The notes under the pieces were generated by a model. The model was not told the origin of the DNA, searched no databases, and saw only the letters and a list, made by a program, of their open reading frames with translations. DNA of 51,774 nucleotides, taken from NCBI RefSeq assembly GCF_001434395.1, contig NZ_AZFS01000064.1:273879-325652 (forward strand). Reading direction: 5' to 3'. Both the position numbers and the translations under genes were made by a program. How positions within the stretch are numbered: position 1 is the stretch's first letter; each line of letters opens with the position of its first letter. Positions 42,637 to 50,049 of this stretch are shown piece after piece. The stretch comes from Levilactobacillus hammesii DSM 16381 (GTDB lineage: Bacteria; Bacillota; Bacilli; Lactobacillales; Lactobacillaceae).

Positions 42637-43530
42637 ATGACGAAAATTGCAGTTATGACGGATACTTCAGCGGGCATTGACTTTGTTGAGGCCGAGCAGC
42701 GGCACATCACGCTGTTACCGGCCCCCATCATGTTCGGCAACCGCCAATATCATGAATATCAAGACCTATCCACGGCGGATTATTACCGGTTGATGCGCCT
42801 GGCCAAGACGAAGAAAGTTGTGCCCACGGCGCCGCAACTCTCCATGAAGACGATTCAAGCCGCCTGTGATGACCTGGTCAAGCAAGGGTATACCGATGTC
42901 ATTGTTGTGGGTCCCTCACTGGGAATCTCGGGGTTCGTGAACACACTGGCAGCCTTTGCGGAGAGCATTGACGCCATTCACGTGTGGCCGTGGGATTCAC
43001 GGGGAATCTTGACGGTAATGGGCGATCAGGTGCGCTTGGCGGCGGAGCTGGTTAATCGGGGAGCAACGGTGCAGGGCGTCTTTGAACAGATGACTGCATT
43101 GCGCCAGACCATTCACAGCATTTTTGTGGTGGACTCGATCAAGCCCTTACTGAAGACGGGGGAAGTTAACCCGAGTCATGGGCCAGGGAGCACGCCCCTG
43201 CACGCCGGCAAGCCCATCTTGTCATTTGAGCCGTCCGGGAAAATGCGTTACGCCGGAAGTACCTTGCGGTGGCGTGGGGCGCGGGGAGATTTCTTAGATG
43301 ATCTCGCCGATGACCTTGCGGCGACCGTGCCCGTGAAGGCAACGATTTTAAATGCGGACCAGCCTGAGGCCACGCAACGCTGGTTGGCGGCGGCGCAGGA
43401 ACGTTTTCCTACGGTGAAGTTTGACGTGGCTCTGATTGGCCCCAGCTTTGGCGTCCATGTGGGCGATGGGGCAATGGGGATGGCTTGGTCCCAGGATTTT
43501 CAGAGCCTGATCCCGAGTAATGAGAAATAG
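42637..43530 (+). CDS. DegV family fatty-acid-binding protein
   Basis: A 297-residue cytosolic protein of the usual DegV length. The N-terminal DTSAGID motif (residues 8-14) and the central phosphate-like TAPQLS and GPSLGISG stretches are the family's ligand-binding positions. DegV/FakB proteins present fatty acids to a kinase (FakA) for phospholipid synthesis. No FakA gene is adjacent. CAGGGAGG precedes the ATG at 42637. It is monocistronic between the two ABC clusters. Confidence 0.9.
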   Translation: MTKIAVMTDTSAGIDFVEAEQRHITLLPAPIMFGNRQYHEYQDLSTADYYRLMRLAKTKKVVPTAPQLSMKTIQAACDDLVKQGYTDVIVVGPSLGISGFVNTLAAFAESIDAIHVWPWDSRGILTVMGDQVRLAAELVNRGATVQGVFEQMTALRQTIHSIFVVDSIKPLLKTGEVNPSHGPGSTPLHAGKPILSFEPSGKMRYAGSTLRWRGARGDFLDDLADDLAATVPVKATILNADQPEATQRWLAAAQERFPTVKFDVALIGPSFGVHVGDGAMGMAWSQDFQSLIPSNEK

Positions 43531-43545
43531 ATTAGAAATTTAGGG

Positions 43546-43574
43546 TTGACACCATGATTCTTTAATGGTTTACT
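43546..43574 (+). promoter_or_regulatory. Promoter of the copy-2 ABC operon leader
   Basis: TTGACA (43546-43551) and TTTACT (43569-43574) have a 17-bp spacer. Transcription should begin near 43581, 30 nt before the leader ORF. Confidence 0.75.
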
Positions 43575-43611
43575 AGTAAATGTAAATTGATAAATGAAAG
43601 GAACTTCACTC

Positions 43612-43674
43612 ATGAAGCAAAATAACCTCACTCATTTGAATAGCCAATTTGCCTTTAGCTTTTTCTTTAGATAG
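43612..43674 (+). CDS. Phe-rich leader peptide of 20 residues
   Basis: Encodes a short peptide ending QFAFSFFFR, so five of the last eight codons are Phe. AAAGGA lies 9 nt before the ATG and a promoter is upstream. The Phe codons overlap the first arm of a hairpin (43653-43660), and the stop abuts the first of three mutually exclusive segments. This is the classic layout of an amino-acid-specific leader peptide. It controls, by inference, the ABC genes from 44126. Confidence 0.75.
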   Translation: MKQNNLTHLNSQFAFSFFFR

Positions 43675-43748
43675 CGTTTGTATTCATCTTGTTGGATACG
43701 AACGCGCCGCACAACTGCGTTTGTATCTATCGAATAGCTAAAGTTTTT
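43653..43748 (+). promoter_or_regulatory. First-stage attenuator: alternating segments and U tract
   Basis: Segment 1 (43674-43683, GCGTTTGTAT) and segment 3 (43717-43726) are identical. Both pair with segment 2 (43696-43705, ATACGAACGC), so only one helix can form. An outer 8-bp helix CTTTAGCT/AGCTAAAG (43653-43660 with 43736-43743) includes Phe codons and is followed by five U. Confidence 0.65.
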
Positions 43749-43765
43749 CAACATGACTTTAAGCA

Positions 43766-43859
43766 CCAGATAGGTACGGGTACAATCTATCTGGAGAAAA
43801 TATTATCGGGCCCGATAACACCAGGTAGATTCTACTCAGAATCTACCTGGTGTTTTTTT
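43766..43859 (+). terminator. Second-stage attenuator and strong terminator
   Basis: A 14-bp stem (43819-43832 with 43839-43852) runs into seven U. The arm 43784-43794 (AATCTATCTGG) can pair with 43821-43831 as an antiterminator, or with 43766-43773 (CCAGATAG) as an anti-antiterminator. A 16-bp perfect palindrome lies between the arms (43803-43818). Confidence 0.75.
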
Positions 43860-43887
43860 GTTTAAATCGTGAGCTAAAGCGTGGGTA

Positions 43888-44074
43888 CCTGATTTAGCAA
43901 ACGTGTTTCAGTCGTTGCCCGTCATGGACGCATGGGGGCGGCAACCGAAGCGTTAAACAGCCGTCACGTTGTTACAATCTGTGGGCTTGCCTGCTGGTGT
44001 CATCAGGAGGCAAAAGAATCATTTAATCAAAAATCCAAACGAATTCAGCGCATCAGTTACACCTATAAAATTTA
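43888..44074 (+). pseudogene. Possible remnant of a LysR-type regulator N-terminus
   Basis: A stop-free stretch begins after a stop near 43890 and encodes VSVVARHGRMGAATEALN and then degenerate sequence to a stop. It resembles the helix-turn-helix of LysR-type proteins (VARHG-M-AATEALN). It has no start codon or ribosome binding site. The match is short, so chance similarity is possible. It lies in the 259-bp region between the terminator and the binding-protein gene. Confidence 0.3.
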
Positions 44075-44125
44075 ACGACAAAGCGGTCAGTGTTACTGAC
44101 CAAACCTACCTGGAGGGAATCGATT

Positions 44126-45097
44126 ATGAAAAAATTATTACTGACGAGTGTTGCACTATTGGGATTAGGGTTAACGTTGGCGGGCTGCTCCAGCAAGTCC
44201 TCAGCTAGTAACAAGAGTACCTTAAACGTGGGGATCTTGCAGGTCGTCCAACACGGCTCACTGGATGAGGCACGGCAAGGATTCAAGGCCGGCCTGAACC
44301 ATGAACTGAAGGCCCACAACAAATCCGTGAATGTGAAATATCACTACTTAAATGCGCAGGGTGATCAATCTAACCTGAACACGATGAGCCAACGACTGGT
44401 TCAACAGAAGAATGATTTATTGCTAGGGATTGCGACGCCAGCCGCTCAGGCCTTGGCAAAGAAGACCACGACCACGCCAACCATGGTAACGGCCGTGACG
44501 GATCTCAAGTCTGCTGGGTTGGTCAAGGCCAACAGCAAGCCTGCAACCAACGTCAGTGGGACCAGTGATTTAACGCCGGTCGGTTTGCAATTAAAGTTGC
44601 TGGCTAGCATGAGCAAGGGCAATAAGCCGTTGGGAATCATGTACAACTCCTCGGAAGAAAACTCCGTCCTACAAGTGAAGTTAGCCAAGGCCTACGCTAA
44701 GAAGCACAACATCAGTTTGAAAGTCGTTAGCGCTACCAGCACCAATGATGTCTCAAGTGTCCTGGCCGGCTTGGAAGGCAAGATATCAGGGCTGTACCTG
44801 CCAACGGATAACCTGATGGCCAGTGCGATGAAGACGATTGGCCAGAAAGCCAAGACCGCTAAGCTTCCCGTTGTGACCGGTTCAATTGAAATGGCACAAG
44901 ATGGTGGGACCGCTACTTACGGTATCAACTACTACGACTTGGGTAAGCAAACCGGGAAGATGGCTTACGACGTTTTGGAAAATAACAAGAAGCCACAAAG
45001 CATGGCCGTTCAAACATCCAAGAAGCTTCACATGTACATTAACAAGGCCAATGCCAAGGCAATTGGCTTAAAGACGAGTCAGATTCAAGAACCGTAG
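44126..45097 (+). CDS. ABC substrate-binding lipoprotein, TrpX-like, copy 2
   Basis: A 323-residue protein with a clear lipobox (LTLAGC near residue 22), so it is a lipoprotein. The ABC_sub_bind blocks GILQVVQHGSLDEAR, GIATPAAQALA and GINYYDLGKQTGKM match its paralogue. The ATG at 44126 has GGAGGG upstream; a frame from 44090 is not supported. It lies 267 bp after the leader terminator. Its leader carries Phe codons, which suggests a phenylalanine-related ligand, but this is inference. Confidence 0.92.
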   Translation: MKKLLLTSVALLGLGLTLAGCSSKSSASNKSTLNVGILQVVQHGSLDEARQGFKAGLNHELKAHNKSVNVKYHYLNAQGDQSNLNTMSQRLVQQKNDLLLGIATPAAQALAKKTTTTPTMVTAVTDLKSAGLVKANSKPATNVSGTSDLTPVGLQLKLLASMSKGNKPLGIMYNSSEENSVLQVKLAKAYAKKHNISLKVVSATSTNDVSSVLAGLEGKISGLYLPTDNLMASAMKTIGQKAKTAKLPVVTGSIEMAQDGGTATYGINYYDLGKQTGKMAYDVLENNKKPQSMAVQTSKKLHMYINKANAKAIGLKTSQIQEP

Positions 45098-45118
45098 AAA
45101 GAAAGAGGGAGAATAGTT

Positions 45119-46087
45119 ATGTTAATCACTAGTATCGGTCAGGGCCTCCTGTGGGCGCCACTCGCTATCGGCGTATTCATTACCTTTCGCATTTTAGATA
45201 TTCCCGATTTGACCACGGAGGGAAGCTTCCCACTGGGGGCGGCCGTGACGGTCAGCGCCATGGTCAGCGGTCAATCCGCACTGGTCGCCAGTCTGCTGGG
45301 CTTCCTAGCCGGTTGTATTGCGGGCTGGGTCACCGGGGTATTGGATACCAAGCTTCGGATGCCCTCCCTGCTCGCTGGGATTCTCACGATGACGGGGTTG
45401 TACTCAATCAACATGCACGTGATGGGCAAATCCAACGTGCCCCTGTTGGATCAAAAAGTTTTGACCAGCTACTTACCTGCTGGCTGGTCCCTTGATTTAC
45501 AAACGATCATCGTGGGTGCCGTGATCACGGGTATCGTGATGGTCGCACTGATTTGGCTGTTCAAGACGCGGCTGGGGTTATCCCTGATGGCTACGGGAAA
45601 TAATTCGGCCATGAGTGCTGCCAACGGGATCTACACTGACCGAATGGTGATTATTGGTTACATGGTGTCAAACGGCTGTATCGCGTTGTCCGGCGCCCTG
45701 ATTGCGCAGAGCAACGGTTACGCGGATATCGGGATGGGCATTGGAACCATCGTGATTGGGTTAGCCTCCGTGCTGGTAGGGGAAATCTTCCTGCGCGGCC
45801 GGCAAATGTGGGTGCGTCTCACGGCCATGGTCGTGGGAGCCATCATCTACCGCTTCCTACTGACGATTGCTATGGGCTTAGGCTTCCCAGTCGATGACCT
45901 CAAGATCCTGTCCGCAGGTATCTTAGTCGTCGTGATCTGCCTGCCACTCTTACGAAACAAATACCAAACGAAACAACAACTGAAACGTTACCTCAAACAG
46001 ATTGGAGTCGATTCGAATGCCACAACCAACAGCAGTCTTAAGCGTCAAGCACCTTCAGAAGGTCTTCTTTCCCGGGACAGCAAATGA
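45119..46087 (+). CDS. ABC transporter permease, TrpY-like, copy 2
   Basis: A 322-residue membrane protein with FRILDIPDLTTEGSFPLGAA and SNGYADIGMGIGTIVIGLAS blocks matching the copy-1 permease. The C-terminal tail after LKRYLKQIG is about 20-25 residues longer than in copy 1 and reads over the start of the ATPase gene. It overlaps the ATPase by 71 bp, whereas the copy-1 overlap is 8 bp. AGAGGGAG precedes the ATG. Confidence 0.9.
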   Translation: MLITSIGQGLLWAPLAIGVFITFRILDIPDLTTEGSFPLGAAVTVSAMVSGQSALVASLLGFLAGCIAGWVTGVLDTKLRMPSLLAGILTMTGLYSINMHVMGKSNVPLLDQKVLTSYLPAGWSLDLQTIIVGAVITGIVMVALIWLFKTRLGLSLMATGNNSAMSAANGIYTDRMVIIGYMVSNGCIALSGALIAQSNGYADIGMGIGTIVIGLASVLVGEIFLRGRQMWVRLTAMVVGAIIYRFLLTIAMGLGFPVDDLKILSAGILVVVICLPLLRNKYQTKQQLKRYLKQIGVDSNATTNSSLKRQAPSEGLLSRDSK

Positions 46088-46787
46088 GCGCCACGTCTTA
46101 AAGGACGTCAGTCTCACGATTGAACCCGGCGATTTCGTTGCCGTGATTGGGAACAACGGGGCGGGAAAGTCTACGCTACTGAACACGATTGCTGGGACGT
46201 TGCCGGCAGATGCGGGCGAATTAACGTTAGCGGGACACAAGATTACCCGCAAACCCATCGCCTACCGGTCGCGGTGGTTATCACGGGTCTTCCAAGACCC
46301 CAAGATGGGCACGGCGGGCGAACTCAGTGTGGCGGAGAACCTAACCTTGGCGGCGCAACACACCGGGAGTATGAGCCTGAAGCGTTACCGCCATCACGGT
46401 CAAACGGCGGCTTACCAAGAATTACTGCGGCCGTTAAACATGGGACTGGAAAACCGGCTGACGACGCAAGTGAAATACTTGTCGGGTGGGCAACGGCAGG
46501 CCTTGTCCCTGTTAATGGCGACCCTGAGTCAACCGGAGTTACTCCTACTGGATGAACACACGGCAGCCCTGGATCCCCAGACCAGTCAAAAGGTGATGGA
46601 CTTAACCCAGACCATCGTAGAGCAGAACCATTTAACCACGATGATGATCACCCACAAGATGAGTGATGCCCTAAAGTATGGCAACCGCCTAGTCATGGTG
46701 CAGGACGGGCAGATCAAGCTGGATGTCCGTGATGAAGAGAAGCAGAACCTCCGGCAAGAGGAACTGTTGAGTCTATTTTCGGAATAG
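46017..46787 (+). CDS. ABC transporter ATPase, TrpZ-like, copy 2
   Basis: A 256-residue ATPase. Walker A GNNGAGKST near residue 43, signature LSGGQRQAL near 155 and Walker B LLLLDEHTAALD, with the same HTAALD tail as copy 1. The ATG at 46017 has GGAG 9 nt upstream. It completes the binding-protein/permease/ATPase operon, and a composite repeat begins 20 bp after its stop. Confidence 0.92.
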   Translation: MPQPTAVLSVKHLQKVFFPGTANERHVLKDVSLTIEPGDFVAVIGNNGAGKSTLLNTIAGTLPADAGELTLAGHKITRKPIAYRSRWLSRVFQDPKMGTAGELSVAENLTLAAQHTGSMSLKRYRHHGQTAAYQELLRPLNMGLENRLTTQVKYLSGGQRQALSLLMATLSQPELLLLDEHTAALDPQTSQKVMDLTQTIVEQNHLTTMMITHKMSDALKYGNRLVMVQDGQIKLDVRDEEKQNLRQEELLSLFSE

Positions 46788-46806
46788 ATAGGGTAGTTTT
46801 GGCCGT

Positions 46807-46987
46807 CACCTGCGGCTGCCAGAGATTCCGGCTGCTGTGGGGACCGCCTGCGGCCTGGGAAGCGGTCCTCCGGCTCGGTTTGAAGCCCGGTAGAGTTCAC
46901 CGGTCTCCAAACACGTCCCACGCTGTAAGCCGCTGCCCGGCTAACACCGTCGTCACGGCTGCCTCCATCTCTGGCCGCCTTCGGTTA
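46807..46987 (+). repeat. Repeat module A (intact)
   Basis: Helices: GCCAGAGAT/ATCTCTGGC ends, CCGGT/ACCGG within the GTTTG/CAAAC hairpin, and AGCCG/CGGCT. It starts 20 bp after the ATPase stop and is followed by a shortened B module. Confidence 0.87.
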
Positions 46988-47065
46988 ACGATTGTTGCTA
47001 GCGACTCTATTGCGGCGAACAGCACGGAATGACTGTCTTGATCCTGCGCGATAGGCAACTGGTCA

Positions 47066-47178
47066 TGTAGCCGTGAGTGAAAGCAATTAGCGCTCGGCCG
47101 AGGTCAGAGACCATTTCTTCAGGCCCTAGTCGTCCTGCCCACCGCGCTCCAGTTCAAAGTAGGTGAGCGGTGAGGCGG
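47066..47178 (+). repeat. Repeat module B with internal deletion
   Basis: Both ends are present (TGTAGCCGTGAGTGA and GAGGCGG), but the TTTTC hairpin and the first arm of the long-range helix are missing. It is 78 bp after module A. Confidence 0.75.
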
Positions 47179-47292
47179 TAGGTTTGCACAATAGGACCTA
47201 AAGTTTAGTTGCTTGTCGGGGCGATAGTAGTGGGCTACACACGAAATAGCTTGCAATTTTTATTTGAATTAGAAAATGATGTGAATTTAGTC

Positions 47293-47321
47293 TTGACAAT
47301 GAGATCGATACTCATTATTAT
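47293..47321 (+). promoter_or_regulatory. T-box operon promoter with inverted repeat in the spacer
   Basis: TTGACA (47293-47298) and TATTAT (47316-47321) have a 17-bp spacer. AATGAG-N7-CTCATT (47298-47316) is a perfect 6-bp inverted repeat that spans the spacer, a likely operator. Confidence 0.7.
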
Positions 47322-47332
47322 CTAATGTATTG

Positions 47333-47631
47333 AGTCGCTGCGCAGCGACTTTCAAAAATAAATTGAAAATGTCGCGAGAAGAAGAGTAGCCATTAAATTT
47401 CTTTCTAAGAGAGCCCCCGATGGTGTGAACGGGCAAAGAGACACGTGGTGAAGATGAGCTTCGAAATGACCGGTACTAGTGCAAGCTTGTACTGCGGAAG
47501 GATCCGTTACCATCCCTGGTATCATAGTGTACTGTTGAGGCATCAAGTGATTGATGCGAACCAAGGGTGGTAAAGCGATAATTCGCCCCTTAATCGTTGT
47601 GTTGAACAACGTTTAGGGGGCGAATTTTTTT
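47333..47631 (+). promoter_or_regulatory. T-box leader, probably methionine-specific
   Basis: The leader has AAGAAGAGTAGC (stem I E-loop), AGAGAGCC, and the T-box AAGGGTGGTAAAGCG at 47563-47577, followed by a terminator stem AATTCGCCCC/GGGGGCGAATT and seven U. The specifier position reads GAA-ATG-ACC, so ATG (47466-47468) is the likely specifier codon. TGGT in the bulge pairs with an ACCA tRNA end. A perfect 18-bp palindrome (47333-47350) begins the leader. Confidence 0.88.
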
Positions 47632-47788
47632 GTCGTCAGCGATGGAAAAATTTACCGCTTTCAGTCACAACGCCGACAGTGGTGACTAACTGCAGTGGTC
47701 ATCATGGTTGGCAGGCAATTTTTAAAGAGAATTGATTCAGGGCTAGCGTTAGCCAGCGTCAAAAAAATTTGCATAAGAAGATGACATT

Positions 47789-49126
47789 ATGGAGAGTACC
47801 AGTTCAGCGTTAAAAGTGAGTTTGTCTACCAAGGATTTAGTGATTTACGGCGTGACCTTTATGATTCCCGTGGCGCCGTTGGCCTTTTACGGGTCGTTTC
47901 TTACCCCGGCTAATGGAATGGTGTCGTTAGCCTACCTGGTGGGGATGATTGCCATGCTGTTTACGGGATTTAGCTACGCGACGATGGCCGGTAGTTATCC
48001 CTTCTCCGGTTCCGTTTATACTTACGTCCAGCAGGGAACGACTGCTGGGCTGGGATTCATCAGTGGCTGGGGCATTGTGCTCGATTACCTCTTGATTCCC
48101 ACGATTACTTATCTCATCACGCAGTCGTTTGGTAAGTCCCTGATTCCGGGCATTCCGGGGTGGGTGTGGATTGTGGCCCTAGTCTTGTTCAACACCGTCA
48201 TTAATATTTTAGGGGTCAATATCGTGACGAAGATCAGTTGGGCTTTGATTGCCCTGCAGGCCTTTGTCCTACTGGCTTTCGTGGTGGGGACGATCACCGC
48301 ATTGATCCAGGGGACCATTCATCCCAACGTGGTGGCCTTCTACAATCCCGCTCACTTTAACTTTCAAGGGGTCTTGCAGGCAACGGGAATCGTGATTGTC
48401 AGCTACCTCGGATTCGACGCGGTGAGCACCTTATCGGAGGAAGCGGAGAATCCTTACCATTCCGTGGGACGCGCTATTATCCTTTCCATCGTCAGCATTG
48501 GCTTACTGTTTGTCTTCATTACGGCATTGGCGGGATTCGTTGCACCAGATTATCAAAATCTCAATCCGAACACGGCTTTCTTAGGCATTCTGGACCGCGT
48601 GGGCGGGGCTTGGCTGGTTAAATTAGCCGATATTACCATTATCCTGTCATTTGGATTTGCGAGTGGTCAGGAAGGGCAGACCGCCGTTTCCCGGATTCTC
48701 TACGCCATGGGACGTGATGGGGTGCTCCCCTCATCACTGGCTAAGCTACACAAACGTTACCAGACACCGGTCGTGGCGATCATTCTGGTGGGACTGGTCT
48801 CACTGGTTCTGTCATTGGCACTGTCACAAGATATGGTGTCTAACCTGGTCAGCTTCGGTGCCCTGTTTGGCTTCATGGTGTTGAACTTGTCCGTCATTTG
48901 GAAGTTCTACATTACCGGTAAACACAGCACGGTTGGTGATTTTCTGAAACATGGTCTGTCGCCGTTGATTGGCTTTGGCGTGAGTGCGTGGATCTTCTTG
49001 AACCTCTCGATTGACGCCAAGTTGGTCGGGGCTTCCTGGCTGGTGATTGGCCTGATCATTCTGATCGTTAAGACCAAGTTTTTCAGCGTTCGCACGCCTA
49101 AGCTGGACTTTACGAGTAAGGACTAG
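47789..49126 (+). CDS. APC superfamily amino acid permease (probable methionine transporter)
   Basis: A 445-residue membrane protein with about 12 hydrophobic segments. The N-terminal helix-1 region (VTFMIPVAPLAFYG) and the central SYLGFDAVSTLSEEAENP block are typical of the APC family. It is the first gene after the Met-type T-box, which makes methionine or a precursor the likely substrate. The ribosome binding site is weak (AAGAAG). A leftover B-module end lies between it and the next gene. Confidence 0.88.
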   Translation: MESTSSALKVSLSTKDLVIYGVTFMIPVAPLAFYGSFLTPANGMVSLAYLVGMIAMLFTGFSYATMAGSYPFSGSVYTYVQQGTTAGLGFISGWGIVLDYLLIPTITYLITQSFGKSLIPGIPGWVWIVALVLFNTVINILGVNIVTKISWALIALQAFVLLAFVVGTITALIQGTIHPNVVAFYNPAHFNFQGVLQATGIVIVSYLGFDAVSTLSEEAENPYHSVGRAIILSIVSIGLLFVFITALAGFVAPDYQNLNPNTAFLGILDRVGGAWLVKLADITIILSFGFASGQEGQTAVSRILYAMGRDGVLPSSLAKLHKRYQTPVVAIILVGLVSLVLSLALSQDMVSNLVSFGALFGFMVLNLSVIWKFYITGKHSTVGDFLKHGLSPLIGFGVSAWIFLNLSIDAKLVGASWLVIGLIILIVKTKFFSVRTPKLDFTSKD

Positions 49127-49150
49127 AACTTGGCAACGCTAGATGGTGCT

Positions 49151-49180
49151 GACCGCCTACCGTTCACCAAATCCGGTTCC
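49151..49180 (-). repeat. Remnant of a B-module end
   Basis: On the minus strand it reads GATTTGGTGAACGGTAGGCGG, like the last bases of module B. Only about 30 bp remain. Confidence 0.5.
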
Positions 49181-49240
49181 CATAGCAAACTGACCACTCG
49201 GTACCCACAGAAAAATAAATGATTATTGGAGGACTGTTTT

Positions 49241-50029
49241 ATGACAACTAACATTGATAATTCTAAAAAGACCCTTAGCGAACCCGCAACCTCACCCGTG
49301 GCACAGGTGGTTGATCAGTTAAAAGCCTATGACTGGGTGGACTTGACCCATACCTTTGGGCCAGATAGTCCGCGGTTCCCGTCATTTGCGAAGCCGGAAT
49401 TCAAGACCATCTTTACTCACGCGGATGGCTTCTTCGTTAAACAATATACCTTCCCCGGACAATTCGGCACCCACATTGATCCGCCCATTCACTTCGATGC
49501 GCATCAGGATCAGTACGTGGAGGACTTGGCTTTAAAACAACTGGTTCTGCCCCTAGTCGTCATCGATCGCTCGGCCGCGGTGGCTAAGAGCGCGGACGCC
49601 TCCCTGAGCGTGGCTGACATCAAGGATTGGGAAAAACAACATGGTAAGATTCCGGCTGATTCCTTTGTGGCGTTACGAACCGACTGGGGCAAACGGTGGC
49701 CGAGTCAGGATAAGTTTGAAAACCTGGATGCCCAGGGTCAGGCTCATTATCCGGGATGGGATCTCGAAGCCTTAAAGTTTATTTACGAGCAACGGCACGT
49801 CACCGCCAACGGCCACGAAACGTTCGATACGGATACGGCGGTGAAGCAGGAGAATGGTTTGGTTGGGGAATACTACGTGTTATCCCACGGCCATTATCAG
49901 GTTGAGTTGCTGGATAATTTGGATTTGGTCCCAGCTACGGGTGCTTACATTTTTATTTCGGTGCCCAAGGCAGAAAAGGCACCCGGTTTTCCGGTACGGG
50001 CCTTTGCGGTTGTGCCAAACGTCAAGTAA
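49241..50029 (+). CDS. Cyclase-family protein (kynurenine formamidase-like)
   Basis: A 262-residue metal-dependent hydrolase. The metal-binding signature GTHIDPPIHFD is near residue 75, and later blocks (LRTDWGKRW, LSHGHYQVE) match the cyclase/KynB family. GGAGG supports the ATG at 49241. It sits between the APC permease and the MetE-like gene in a Met T-box operon. The natural substrate is unclear; a role in kynurenine breakdown is unlikely given this context. Confidence 0.85.
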   Translation: MTTNIDNSKKTLSEPATSPVAQVVDQLKAYDWVDLTHTFGPDSPRFPSFAKPEFKTIFTHADGFFVKQYTFPGQFGTHIDPPIHFDAHQDQYVEDLALKQLVLPLVVIDRSAAVAKSADASLSVADIKDWEKQHGKIPADSFVALRTDWGKRWPSQDKFENLDAQGQAHYPGWDLEALKFIYEQRHVTANGHETFDTDTAVKQENGLVGEYYVLSHGHYQVELLDNLDLVPATGAYIFISVPKAEKAPGFPVRAFAVVPNVK

Positions 50030-50049
50030 TTGAGAAGGAGGGATGCGTG

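Noticed and set aside
7000-47200. CRISPR array as explanation of the repeats
   Set aside because: Repeats are about 180 bp, far apart and in both orientations, without short regular spacers, and no cas genes are present.
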